Origin: Variovorax paradoxus
GTDB lineage: Bacteria > Pseudomonadota > Gammaproteobacteria > Burkholderiales > Burkholderiaceae_C
Direction: 5' to 3'
DNA length: 64,000 nt
Assembly: GCF_009498455.1 (NCBI RefSeq)
Contig: NZ_CP045644.1
Coordinates: forward strand, 3,661,001-3,725,000
Below are positions 1 through 8,459 of the stretch, one piece after another (position 1 is the first letter of the stretch; each line of letters begins with the position of its first letter). The position numbers were made by a program, and so were the translations under genes. The notes beneath the pieces were generated by a model, which saw only the letters and a program-made list of their open reading frames with translations, made no database searches and was not told the origin of the DNA.

Positions 1-516
1 CTCGGCCAGCGCCACCACGCGCGACTCGTCGAGCAGGCCCAGGAAGGCGCGGCCGGTGGCCGACCACAGCATCGACATCACCGAGCCGGCGCGCACGTTC
101 ACCGTCACCGGCAGGCCCGGCTCCTCGAAACGCACGATGGTCGGGCCCTTGTTGCCCATCACCGCGACGAAGCAGGTCACCTCCAGCGATTCGCGCAGCC
201 GGATCAGGCAGGGCTCGGCCGCGCGGATCGGGTCGGCCTGGCGCATGGCGGCCAGCCCGATCTGGATCGCCTCGGGCCCCAGGTAGTAGTGCTGCGAGGC
301 GGTGTCCTGGCGCACCAGGCTTTCTTCCATCAGGCTCGCAAGGTAGCGGTGCACCTTCGCCGGGCTCTCGCCCACGTGGGTGGCCAGCGCCGTGAGGCTG
401 CTGCGCCCGCCCAGATGCGCCAGGCCCTTGAGCACGGCCATGCCGGTCTCGGCGGACTGCACGCGCTGGCGGCGCTCGCGGGGAGGGGAAGAAGGTGCTT
501 CAGCGGGGGAGGTCAT
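1..516 (-). CDS. IclR family transcriptional regulator (C-terminus cut by window edge)
   Basis: Reading leftward from the ATG at 516 gives 172 open codons to the window edge, so the C-terminal part is missing. Residues about 18-75 form the winged helix-turn-helix typical of IclR (VQSAETGMAVLKGLAHLGG, then a SLTALATHVGESPAKVHRYL-type recognition segment). The IclR effector domain begins after that (YYLGPEAIQIGLAAMRQAD). It is divergent from the Bug receptor and P450 genes, with direct and inverted repeats between them, so it most likely controls that pair in response to a small, perhaps aromatic, ligand. The family call is firm; the target is inferred from position. Confidence 0.9.
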   Translation of the reverse strand, partial: MTSPAEAPSSPPRERRQRVQSAETGMAVLKGLAHLGGRSSLTALATHVGESPAKVHRYLASLMEESLVRQDTASQHYYLGPEAIQIGLAAMRQADPIRAAEPCLIRLRESLEVTCFVAVMGNKGPTIVRFEEPGLPVTVNVRAGSVMSMLWSATGRAFLGLLDESRVVALAE

Positions 517-571
517 GTCGTCGGCATCTTAGGTGGCGGCCCAGGCGGCCGGGTAAACCCGTGGATCAATG

Positions 572-601
572 ATTACGCAATGCGTATGATAATTACGCAA
601 T
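572..601. promoter_or_regulatory. Probable IclR operator in the divergent promoter region
   Basis: The sequence ATTACGCAAT occurs twice (572-581 and 592-601), 20 bp apart, i.e. about two helical turns. The first copy is also half of a perfect dyad, TACGCA-A-TGCGTA at 574-586. It sits 56 bp from the regulator start and 28 bp from the Bug start. IclR proteins commonly bind such short dyads between divergent genes; binding here is inferred. Confidence 0.55.
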
Positions 602-628
602 ACACAACATCCACTCCGGAGACACCCG

Positions 629-1603
629 ATGAAGATGCACTTCGCCCGCGGCCTTGCGGTCCTGTCCCTCGCCGCCCTGGCCACCGCCGCCAGCGCCCAG
701 ACTGCCTTTCCGAACAAGCCGATCCGCTGGCTCGTGCCGTACGCGGCCGGCGGCGGCTCAGACTTCCTTGCGCGCACCGTCGCCCAGACGCTGTCGACCC
801 AGGTCGGCCAGCCGGTGCTGGTGGACAACAAGCCGGGCGGCAACACCGCGCTGGCCGCCGCCGAAACCGCGCGCGCCCCGGCCGACGGCTACACCGTGCT
901 CTCGGCTGACAACGGCACGCTGGTGTTCAACCCGGCGCTGTACAAGTCGCTGAGCTACAGCCCCACCAAAGACCTGGCACCCGTCACGCTCATGGGCAAG
1001 TTCCCCATGATCCTGGTGGTCGGCGCCAACTCGGGCTTTGCCACCGCCAAGGACTTCATCGCGCAGGCCAAGGCCAAGCCGGGCGGCATCAACTACGCCT
1101 CGGCCGGCGCGGGCAGCCCGCACCACCTGGCGATGGAACTGCTGAAGGTCGAGGCCAAGCTCTTCATGGTCCACGTGCCGTACCGCGGTGCGGCGCCCGC
1201 GCTGGCCGACGTGGTCGGCGGGCAGCTGCCGGCCATGATGGTCGACATGGCCGCCGGCGCCGGCTTCATCAAGGGCGGCAAGGTGCGCGCGCTGGCCGTG
1301 GCCAACCCCACGCGCCTGCCGCAGCTGCCCGACGTGCCCACCTTCGCCGAGCTCGGCTACAAGAACGTCGAAGCCGCCGCGCTGGTCGGCGTGGTGGTGC
1401 CCGCGGCCACGCCGGCCGACGTGGTGAACACGCTCAACCGTCAGCTGGTGGCCGCCATCCACGAGCCCTCGGTGAACAAGCGCATGGTCGACTTCGGCGT
1501 CGAGCCCGTGGGCAACACGCCCGCGCAGTACACCGAGCTGCTCAAGGCCGAGACCGCGCGCTGGCACAAGCTGATCCGCGACCTGAAGATCACGCTCGAC
1601 TGA
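629..1603 (+). CDS. Tripartite tricarboxylate transporter substrate-binding protein (Bug family)
   Basis: 324 residues with an N-terminal signal peptide cut after about residue 23 (LATAASAQ). The Bug hallmark follows (PNKPIRWLVPYAAGGGSDFLAR, then VLVDNKPGGNTALAA and APADGYTVL). Proteins of this family are periplasmic receptors for carboxylates and aromatic acids and normally feed TctA/TctB membrane subunits, which are not present here; such orphan receptors are typical of Comamonadaceae. It ends 10 bp before the P450 gene, so the two are probably one transcript under the divergent IclR regulator. The ligand may therefore be the P450 substrate or a relative; that is inference. Confidence 0.92.
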   Translation: MKMHFARGLAVLSLAALATAASAQTAFPNKPIRWLVPYAAGGGSDFLARTVAQTLSTQVGQPVLVDNKPGGNTALAAAETARAPADGYTVLSADNGTLVFNPALYKSLSYSPTKDLAPVTLMGKFPMILVVGANSGFATAKDFIAQAKAKPGGINYASAGAGSPHHLAMELLKVEAKLFMVHVPYRGAAPALADVVGGQLPAMMVDMAAGAGFIKGGKVRALAVANPTRLPQLPDVPTFAELGYKNVEAAALVGVVVPAATPADVVNTLNRQLVAAIHEPSVNKRMVDFGVEPVGNTPAQYTELLKAETARWHKLIRDLKITLD

Positions 1604-1613
1604 GTCTGCTGCC

Positions 1614-3962
1614 ATGTCCGATACCGCCATGCCTTCTCGCACCTCCGGCTGCCCCGTCGCGCACGGGGCGCTCTCTGCCGAGCGCACGCCCACCGGCTGC
1701 CCCGTGAGCCAGCGCGCCGCCGAGTTCGACCCCTTCGAAGACGGCTACCAGCAAGACCCGCCCGAGTACGTGCGCTGGGCGCGCGAGCAGGAGCCGATCT
1801 TCTACAGCCCCAAGCTGGGCTACTGGGTGATCACGCGCTACGACGACATCAAGGCGGTGTTCCGCGACAACCTCACCTTCAGCCCGTCGAACGCGCTGGA
1901 GAAGATCACGCCCACGGGCGACGAAGCCAATGCCGTGCTCGCAAGCTACGGCTTTGCGCTCAACCGCACGCTGGTGAACGAGGACGAGCCGGCCCACATG
2001 CCGCGTCGCCGCGCGCTCATGGACCCGTTCACGCCCGAGGCGCTGAAGCACCACGAGCCGCTCGTGCGCGAACTCGCGCGCAGCTATGTCGACCGCTTCA
2101 TCGACGACGGCCGCGCCGACCTCGTCGACCAGATGCTGTGGGAGATTCCGCTCACCGTGGCGCTGCACTTTCTCGGCGTGCCCGAGGAAGACATGGACAC
2201 GCTGCGCAAATATTCCATTGCGCACACCGTCAACACCTGGGGCCGTCCCAAGCCCGAGGAGCAGGTGGCCGTGGCGCACGCCGTCGGCAACTTCTGGCAG
2301 TACGCCGGCAAGGTGCTCGACAAGATGCGGCAAGACCCCGACGCACCGGGCTGGATGCAGTACGGCATCCGCAAGCAGATGCAGCACCCCGAGGTCGTCA
2401 CCGACTCGTACCTGCACTCGATGATGATGGCCGGCATCGTCGCCGCCCACGAGACCACCGCCAACGCCACCGCCAACGCCGTGAAGTTGCTGCTGCAGCA
2501 CCCGCAGGTGTGGCAGGAGCTGTGCGACGACCCGGGCCTCATTCCCAACGCGGTCGAAGAGTGCCTGCGCCACAACGGCTCGGTGGCCGCCTGGCGCCGG
2601 CTCGTCACCAAAGACACGCAGGTCGGCGGCGTCGACCTGCCGGCGGGCTCGCGGCTGTTGATCGTCACCTCGTCGGCCAACCACGACGAAGGCCACTTCG
2701 CCGATGCCGACCTGTTCGACATCCGCCGCGACAACGCCAGCGACCACCTGACCTTCGGCTACGGCTCGCACCAGTGCATGGGCAAGAACCTGGCGCGCAT
2801 GGAGATGCAGATCTTCCTGGAGGAGTTCACGCGCCGCCTGCCGCACATGCGCCTGTCGGAGCAACGCTTCAGCTACGTGCCCAACACCTCGTTCCGCGGC
2901 CCCGAGCACCTGTGGGTCGAGTGGGACCCGCGCGCGAATCCCGAGCGCGCCGATGCCGGCCTGCGCGACGTGCAGGTGCCCGTGCGCATCGGCGAGCCGT
3001 CGGCGCACGCCATCGCGCGGCCCGTGGTGGTCGAGCGCGTGACGCCGGTGGCCGAGGGCATCGTGCGGCTGCGCCTGGTGTCGCCCGACGGCAAGCCGTT
3101 GCCGCGCTGGACGCCGGGCTCGCACATCGACGTCGAATGCGGCACGCCCGAGCTGTCGCGCCAGTACTCGCTGTGCGGCGACCCCGACGAAGCCCACGCC
3201 TTTGAGATCGCCGTGCTGCACGAGCCCGAAGGCCGCGGCGGTTCGGCCTGGGTGCATGCGAACGTGAAGGTGGGCGACCGCCTGCGCATCCGCGGCCCGC
3301 GCAACCACTTCCGGCTCGACGAGTCGTTGCCGAAGGCGATCTTCATTGCCGGCGGCATCGGCATCACGCCCGTGAGTGCGATGGCGCGGCGTGCGAAGGC
3401 GCTGGGCATGGACTACGAACTCCACTACAGCGGCCGCAGCCGCGCCACCATGGCTTTCGTCGACGAGCTGGCTGCGCTGCACGGCGAGCGCCTGCACGTG
3501 CATGCGGCCGACGAAGGCCGGCGCAACGACCTGCGTGCGTTGCTGGCCACGCCTGTGCCCGGCGCACAGGTGTATGCCTGCGGCCCGCTGCGCATGCTCG
3601 AAGCGCTCGAAGACTGCTGCGCCGCGTGGCCCGAAGGCGCGTTGCGCGTGGAGCATTTCGAATCGACGCTGGCCACGCTCGACCCGTCGAAGGAGCATGC
3701 CTTCGAGGTGGAGCTGAAAGACTCCGGCCTCGTCATCACCGTGCCGCCCGACCAGACCTTGCTGACGGCGCTGCGTGCCGCCAATGTCGATGTGCAGAGC
3801 GACTGCGAAGAAGGGCTGTGCGGTTCGTGCGAAGTGCGCGTGCTGGCCGGCAAGGTCGATCACCGCGACGTGGTGCTCACGCGCAGCGAGCGGGATGCGA
3901 ACACGAAGATGATGGCTTGCTGCTCGCGTGCCTGCGAGGGGCGACTGGTGCTCGAACTCTGA
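1614..3962 (+). CDS. Self-sufficient cytochrome P450 (CYP116B type: P450-reductase-ferredoxin fusion)
   Basis: 782 residues carrying three modules in one chain. The P450 domain (about 1-450) shows the I-helix AAHETT (277-282), an ExxR helix (EECLR) and the heme loop FGYGSHQCMG with Cys388 as thiolate ligand. A phthalate-dioxygenase-reductase-like FMN/NADH domain follows (RQYSLCGDP flavin motif, then IFIAGGIGITPVSAM). The C-terminal plant-type 2Fe-2S ferredoxin has C731-x4-C736-x2-C739-x29-C769. Order and length match class VII P450s such as P450RhF (CYP116B2), including the paired CPV motifs near the N-terminus. These NAD(P)H-driven enzymes hydroxylate, dealkylate or sulfoxidise small molecules without partner proteins. 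The natural substrate cannot be read from sequence; the Bug and IclR neighbours suggest a catabolic role. Confidence 0.95.
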   Translation: MSDTAMPSRTSGCPVAHGALSAERTPTGCPVSQRAAEFDPFEDGYQQDPPEYVRWAREQEPIFYSPKLGYWVITRYDDIKAVFRDNLTFSPSNALEKITPTGDEANAVLASYGFALNRTLVNEDEPAHMPRRRALMDPFTPEALKHHEPLVRELARSYVDRFIDDGRADLVDQMLWEIPLTVALHFLGVPEEDMDTLRKYSIAHTVNTWGRPKPEEQVAVAHAVGNFWQYAGKVLDKMRQDPDAPGWMQYGIRKQMQHPEVVTDSYLHSMMMAGIVAAHETTANATANAVKLLLQHPQVWQELCDDPGLIPNAVEECLRHNGSVAAWRRLVTKDTQVGGVDLPAGSRLLIVTSSANHDEGHFADADLFDIRRDNASDHLTFGYGSHQCMGKNLARMEMQIFLEEFTRRLPHMRLSEQRFSYVPNTSFRGPEHLWVEWDPRANPERADAGLRDVQVPVRIGEPSAHAIARPVVVERVTPVAEGIVRLRLVSPDGKPLPRWTPGSHIDVECGTPELSRQYSLCGDPDEAHAFEIAVLHEPEGRGGSAWVHANVKVGDRLRIRGPRNHFRLDESLPKAIFIAGGIGITPVSAMARRAKALGMDYELHYSGRSRATMAFVDELAALHGERLHVHAADEGRRNDLRALLATPVPGAQVYACGPLRMLEALEDCCAAWPEGALRVEHFESTLATLDPSKEHAFEVELKDSGLVITVPPDQTLLTALRAANVDVQSDCEEGLCGSCEVRVLAGKVDHRDVVLTRSERDANTKMMACCSRACEGRLVLEL

Positions 3963-4062
3963 GCCTCCTCGCAGGCTGCATTGATCCATCGCAAGTGTTC
4001 CGCGACACGCCCATCGCATAGTGGGTCGTGCCGAGTCGGCACCTCACCGAAGGAACCATGTG

Positions 4063-4515
4063 ATGAAGACGAGAACCACCGCGGCCCTGCTTTTCACGGC
4101 GCTGCTTGCCGGCCCCGTGCTGGCCGCCACCTGCGACATCGAGATCGAAGGCAACGACGCGATGCAGTTCAACAAGACCGCCATCGCGGTGCCGGCGAGC
4201 TGCAAGCAGTTCACCGTGAAGCTCAAGCATGTCGGCAAGATGCCCAAGGCTTCGATGGGCCACAACTGGGTGCTGAGCAAGGCCGCTGACGCGCCAGGCG
4301 TGGCGGCGGATGGCATTGGCGCAGGGCTGGACAAGGCCTATGTGAAGTCGGGCGATGCCCGTGTCATTGCCCATTCGAAGGTCATCGGCGGCGGCGAGAC
4401 CGATGCCGTGAGCTTCGACGTGGCCAAGCTCAAGGCCGGCGACAGCTATGCCTGGTTCTGCTCGTTCCCCGGCCATGCGTCGCTCATGAAGGGCACGCTG
4501 ACGCTGGTCAAGTAG
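4063..4515 (+). CDS. azu: Azurin, periplasmic blue copper protein
   Basis: 150 residues. The ATG at 4063 is preferred over an upstream in-frame GTG at 4021 because AAGGA lies 8-12 bases before it and the signal peptide starts there. Cleavage after Ala21 gives mature numbering with His46, Cys112, His117 and Met121 as copper ligands (MGHNW and [10 protein letters not shown]), exactly the Pseudomonas azurin positions, plus the Cys3-Cys26 disulfide. Azurin shuttles electrons in the periplasm. It follows the P450 gene by 100 bp but probably has its own promoter. Its last 8 bases overlap the convergent histidine kinase gene. Confidence 0.96.
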   Translation: MKTRTTAALLFTALLAGPVLAATCDIEIEGNDAMQFNKTAIAVPASCKQFTVKLKHVGKMPKASMGHNWVLSKAADAPGVAADGIGAGLDKAYVKSGDARVIAHSKVIGGGETDAVSFDVAKLKAGDSYAWFCSFPGHASLMKGTLTLVK

Positions 4516-6439
4516 CCGCACCGCCCAAAGGCATCAGCAGCACCACCTGCGTGTCGCCGGGCTGCGACTGCAACTGAAGCTCCGCGCCCAGGCGGCGTGC
4601 CCGCGCCTGCAAATTACGCAGCCCCGCGCCGCCGCTCACGCTGTGAACCGCGAAACCGCGGCCGTCATCACGCACGCTGAGTTGCAGTTCGGCGCCCGCG
4701 CGCGCCACCGTCACGTCCACGCGCCGGCCTGCGCTGTGCTTGAGCACATTGGTCAGCGCCTCCTGCAGGAAGCGCATCAGGTCCAGGCTCTGCGAGGGCG
4801 CGAGTTCGAGCGTGTCGATGCCCGAGACCTTCCATCGGCAGTCGATGCCGTTCGCGTCCAGCAGCTGCGCGCTGCGGTAGCGCAGCGGCGCCAGCAGCTC
4901 GCCGAGTGCGCGCGCACCGTCGTCGCGGCCCGTGGCGTCGATGATCAACCGCAGGTCGTCGCGCAGGCTTTTGAGCATGGCCAGCAGCTGCGGCGCGCTG
5001 AGGTTGCCGGGCGTGCGTTCCAGTGTCGCGATGCTGCCCACCAGCATGCCACCGAGGCCGTCGTGCAGGTCGCTCACGAGGTTGACGCGCTCGCCGATGC
5101 GTGCGTGCGCAAGTTCGAGTGCGTGCTGTTGCGCGAGCGTGGCCGCCAGCTCGGCCTTGGCGGCGTTCACTTCCTCGATCAGCTCGGTGTTGAAGTTCTC
5201 GATGCGCTTCAGGCTCTGCACGAAGCGCCCGGCCTGCGTGAGCGCCATGCCCAGCAGCAGCACGTACGAGGACATGGTCGTGTAGTAGATGTTGCTGTCG
5301 ATCACCTGCGTGAACACCAGCAGGTCGTGCGCGCCCGTGAGCGCCGACACCGCCATGAACGGCGCGAGCGAACGCATCGGGCTGCCGCGGTGGCGCAGCG
5401 CGTGGAAGATGCCGGCGCTGTTCACGGCGATGATCGTGAGGCCGCCGACCAGGGTCCAGATCGCGCGGTGCGTGGGCAGGTTCGCGGTGCCTGCAAACCA
5501 CAGGTCGAGCACACCGATGATTGCTATCGCGAACGCCACGATTTCGAGGCGCGGCAGGCGCCGCCCGGCAAAGCGCAGCACGAACACGCCATACGACACG
5601 CTGAAGAACAGCAGCAGCGAGGTGTTCAGCGCCTGCCAGCTGTGGTTGCTGGCAAAGGGCCAGGGGCTGGTGGCGACCTGGTTGTAGCCGAACAGCAGCC
5701 ACAGCACCGACATCGCGGCGAACCAGCCATAGGCCGTTTCGCGCCGGCGCAGCAGCCACCACGCCGCGAAGAAGGCCGACACCGCCGCGCTGGTCGCCAG
5801 GCCGAACACCTGCAGGTCGCGCCGCATGAGCTGCTCGCGGCCGAACTCGGCCTGCAGGGCGGCGGGCGTGCCCAGGCTCACCGGCCCCAGCCCGGCCTGG
5901 TAGGCCGACAGGCCCGACACGCGCACCAGCAGCGTGTTGGTGCCGGCGCGCAGTTGCGGCGCGGCCAACAGCCAGTAGCGCGGCGAGTTCCACGCGCGCG
6001 TGAGCGGCTCGACCAGGCTGCGGTCGCGCCAGATCGCCGTGCCGTTGAGCGAGACCTCGCCGGCCATGTTCAGGTAGTGCAGCAGCAGTCCGGACTCGGT
6101 CACCGGCGCAGGCTGCTCCCAGGTCAGCCGGTACCAGACCACGCCGTCGAAACCGGGCCAGCGCGTGGCCCAGCTGTCGGGCAGGGCGACGGGCGTCCAG
6201 CCGTCGGTGGGCGGGGTCGTGTCGTCCCAGCCGGTGCCGCGTGCGGCTTCGGCGCGCAGTTCAGGAACAGCAGGTGTTTGTGCGTGTGCGCTGCCCGTCG
6301 AGAGCAGCAACCACAGGGCCCACAGCGCAAGGCCCGCGAAGAAGAACCTCAGCGCAGCAGGCCGTGCCGTCGTCCCTGGTAGATCGCCTCGGTGCGCGAG
6401 TTGACGGCCAGCTTGCGGTAGATGTTCTTGGTGTGGCAT
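4508..6439 (-). CDS. Sensor histidine kinase, NarX/LuxR-type with 7TMR-DISM input
   Basis: About 615-643 residues depending on the start. A signal peptide ([23 protein letters not shown] region) precedes an extracellular jelly-roll-like 7TMR-DISM sensor domain ([11 protein letters not shown]), seven membrane helices, a coiled coil, a HisKA_3 box ([14 protein letters not shown]) and a HATPase ([34 protein letters not shown]). It pairs with the response regulator just upstream. The first conventional start is ATG at 6439, overlapping the regulator by 91 bp. The signal peptide, however, would fit a start right at the regulator stop, where only a CTG (6352) is in frame, so the true N-terminus is uncertain. 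Confidence 0.88.
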   Translation of the reverse strand: MPHQEHLPQAGRQLAHRGDLPGTTARPAALRFFFAGLALWALWLLLSTGSAHAQTPAVPELRAEAARGTGWDDTTPPTDGWTPVALPDSWATRWPGFDGVVWYRLTWEQPAPVTESGLLLHYLNMAGEVSLNGTAIWRDRSLVEPLTRAWNSPRYWLLAAPQLRAGTNTLLVRVSGLSAYQAGLGPVSLGTPAALQAEFGREQLMRRDLQVFGLATSAAVSAFFAAWWLLRRRETAYGWFAAMSVLWLLFGYNQVATSPWPFASNHSWQALNTSLLLFFSVSYGVFVLRFAGRRLPRLEIVAFAIAIIGVLDLWFAGTANLPTHRAIWTLVGGLTIIAVNSAGIFHALRHRGSPMRSLAPFMAVSALTGAHDLLVFTQVIDSNIYYTTMSSYVLLLGMALTQAGRFVQSLKRIENFNTELIEEVNAAKAELAATLAQQHALELAHARIGERVNLVSDLHDGLGGMLVGSIATLERTPGNLSAPQLLAMLKSLRDDLRLIIDATGRDDGARALGELLAPLRYRSAQLLDANGIDCRWKVSGIDTLELAPSQSLDLMRFLQEALTNVLKHSAGRRVDVTVARAGAELQLSVRDDGRGFAVHSVSGGAGLRNLQARARRLGAELQLQSQPGDTQVVLLMPLGGAAT

Positions 6440-7050
6440 TCCACGGTCAGTCTGGAGATCGACAGCGCCTCCGCCATGTCGCGGTTGCTCATCCCTTGCG
6501 ACACGAGCTCGAGGATTTTGCGCTCGCGCGGCGTGAGTGCGACGGGGGCCAGCGTCGGCGCGTCGAAGGGCGGCGGCGGGGCGGGCAACTGCGCCGCCAC
6601 CCAACCGAGGATGCGGCGTGCGATGGCCGGGTCGATCGGCGCGCCGCCTTGCTCGATGCTGCGCAGCGCGATGCTGAGCTCCAGGTCGTCGCGTTCCTTC
6701 AGCAGGTAGCCGATGGCGCCGGCGCGCAGCGCCGCGAAGATCACGGCCTCGGTGCGCCAGGCCGAGATCACCACCGCGGGCACCAGCCGGTGGTGCACGT
6801 TCATCCACTCGATCAGGTCGACGCCGCTGCCGTCGGGCAGGCCGATGTCGACCAGCGCCACGCCGAAATGCTGCTGCTCCAGCAGCGAGCGCGCGGCGGC
6901 CACGCTGTCGGCCCAGGCGATCTGGGGCTCGTCGCAGCCGAGCGTGGACAGCACGTACGCCAAGCGCTCCCGCATCGCCGGATCGTCTTCGACCACCAGC
7001 GCAGGGCTCAGCGAGACCACTTCAACGTCTTCCAGGAGAGGGGCAGACAT
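6349..7050 (-). CDS. NarL/FixJ family response regulator
   Basis: 233 residues. The receiver domain (about 15-130) shows the acidic pair VEDDP and the phosphoacceptor Asp in ALVDIGLPDGSG. The C-terminal LuxR-type helix-turn-helix (LTPRERKILELVSQGMSNRD, then [17 protein letters not shown]) binds DNA. It is followed by and overlaps the DISM histidine kinase, its likely partner. The pair lies downstream of the SDR gene on the same strand after an AT-rich 113-bp gap, so it may have its own promoter. Confidence 0.93.
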   Translation of the reverse strand: MSAPLLEDVEVVSLSPALVVEDDPAMRERLAYVLSTLGCDEPQIAWADSVAAARSLLEQQHFGVALVDIGLPDGSGVDLIEWMNVHHRLVPAVVISAWRTEAVIFAALRAGAIGYLLKERDDLELSIALRSIEQGGAPIDPAIARRILGWVAAQLPAPPPPFDAPTLAPVALTPRERKILELVSQGMSNRDMAEALSISRLTVECHTKNIYRKLAVNSRTEAIYQGRRHGLLR

Positions 7051-7101
7051 AGGACGACATTTTTGAGCCGTGATGTACGTGGTGCAACGTTTTTTCTTAA
7101 A

Positions 7102-7117
7102 AGAAACGACTGTTTCT
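7102..7117. terminator. Inverted repeat AGAAAC-N4-GTTTCT between SDR and response regulator genes
   Basis: A perfect 6-bp dyad in an AT-rich gap. On the minus strand, downstream of the SDR gene, it is followed by a TTTTAAGAAAAAA stretch. It could act as a weak intrinsic terminator for the sigma-factor operon or as an operator for the two-component genes; the sequence does not decide. Confidence 0.35.
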
Positions 7118-7163
7118 AAAGTTCCTATTTGTATCTTGATGTTAATTCAACGCCGAGGCAAAC

Positions 7164-7976
7164 CTAGTCGAGGATGACCCCACCACTCAGGTTGACTATT
7201 GCCCCGGTCATGGCGCCGGCCAGCGGCGACGCCAGGAACACCGCGGTGCCCGCCAACTGGTCCAGCGAGGGCAGGCGCGCCACGAGCAAGCCCTCGGGCC
7301 GCTCGGCCAGCATCTGTTCGACCGTGAGGCCGAGGCGCTCGGCCGCCGGGCGAAACACCTCGCCGCTGTGCGAGCCTGCGGCCACCGCTTCGGGAATCGC
7401 GTGCGAACGGATGCAGGCGGTGCGGATGCGAAAGGCTGCCAGCTCGCCCGCCATGTGGCGCGTGAGCCCCTCCACGCCGGCGCACGCCACGGCATGCCCG
7501 AGGTACCCCGGACCGGGTAGGCGCGAGGCGGGCGTCGACACCGACAGGATCACGGCGCCGCCGCGCGCCGCCATGTGCGGCGCCACGGCCTTGGCGGTGA
7601 GGAAGTTGCTGCGCGTGTAGGCGTGGACGGGGACGAAGTAGTCCTCCAGCGACAGCTCGGCCAGCGGCCGGCCCTGCACGTGGAAGATGCCGACGGCGTT
7701 GAACGCGAGGTCGATGCCGCCGGCCTGCTCGGCGACCTCGGCCGCGTGGCGCAGCATCGCGGCTTCGTCGAGCGCATCGACCACCGCGGCTTGCGCGCGG
7801 CCGCCGGCGGCGGTGATGTCTCGCACCACCGCATCGAGCTTGTCGCGGCTGCGGCCGGTGATGAACACATGGGCGCCTTCGCGTGCAAAGGCACGGGCGA
7901 CGGCACCGCCGAGGGCTCCGCTGCCGCCGTGGATCACGGCGCAGCGGTCTTTCAAAGACTGAATGGTCGAGGGCAT
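7164..7976 (-). CDS. SDR family protein with degenerate active site
   Basis: 270 residues from the ATG at 7976, which has AAGGAGA nine bases upstream; a GTG two codons earlier is too close to that site. The Rossmann motif is HGGSGALGGAVA and the usual NNAG is NAVG. The active-site segment reads SVSTPASRLPGPGYLGHA: Ser and Tyr are present but the Lys four residues after Tyr is Ala. The C-terminus has the usual SDR end (GAMTGAIVNLSGGVILD). The missing lysine makes classical dehydrogenase activity doubtful; binding of a nucleotide or another chemistry is possible. It lies 102 bp downstream of the DGPF gene in the ECF42 operon. Confidence 0.88.
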   Translation of the reverse strand: MPSTIQSLKDRCAVIHGGSGALGGAVARAFAREGAHVFITGRSRDKLDAVVRDITAAGGRAQAAVVDALDEAAMLRHAAEVAEQAGGIDLAFNAVGIFHVQGRPLAELSLEDYFVPVHAYTRSNFLTAKAVAPHMAARGGAVILSVSTPASRLPGPGYLGHAVACAGVEGLTRHMAGELAAFRIRTACIRSHAIPEAVAAGSHSGEVFRPAAERLGLTVEQMLAERPEGLLVARLPSLDQLAGTAVFLASPLAGAMTGAIVNLSGGVILD

Positions 7977-8078
7977 GAGCACTTCTCCTTGGAGTCTGGA
8001 AGGGCGACCTGCGACATGCAGGCGCTCGTTCCAAGGACGGCGCAGGCCCCGGCGATCCGACAGCCGTGTGTGTTTTTT

Positions 8079-8459
8079 TCAGACCTGCGGGATGCGCGGC
8101 GCGATCACGCCCGGGTCGTACCAGGTCACCGGGCGGATCTCGAACACGCCGCCCTCGAAGTCCAGCCGCCGCGCCGCATGCCGCGCCTCTTCGAGCGACT
8201 CGCACTCGACGATGTAGAGGCCCATGAGCTGCTCCTTCGTCTCGGCGAAGGGCCCGTCGGTCACCAGCGGATGGGCTGCGCCGGCGTGCCGCACCGTGGT
8301 GGCGGTGTCGGGCTTCAGGCGCAGCACGGTGCCGAGCCGGCCCGCGGCCTGCAGCTCGTCTCGCAGGTCGGTGTGGCGCTCGAGCATCTCGTCTTCGACC
8401 TCGGGCGCCCAGCCGGCCGCCGCAGCTTCGGAACCGTAGATCAGGATGGAATAGAGCAT
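8079..8459 (-). CDS. YCII/DGPF domain protein
   Basis: 126 residues. MLYSILIYG at the start and the signature HPLVTDGPFAETKEQLMGLY identify the DGPF subfamily of YCII-like proteins, small dimeric ferredoxin-like folds of uncertain enzymatic role. The C-terminus contains FEIRPV. The start overlaps the end of the sigma-factor gene by 19 bp, so the two are translationally coupled. DGPF genes beside ECF42 sigma factors are a known conserved association and are regulated by the sigma factor in studied cases. Confidence 0.93.
   Translation of the reverse strand: MLYSILIYGSEAAAAGWAPEVEDEMLERHTDLRDELQAAGRLGTVLRLKPDTATTVRHAGAAHPLVTDGPFAETKEQLMGLYIVECESLEEARHAARRLDFEGGVFEIRPVTWYDPGVIAPRIPQV

Noticed and set aside
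1590..4019. An 809-codon open frame antisense to the P450
   Set aside because: Product of GC bias opposite a strongly conserved gene; no domain seen.
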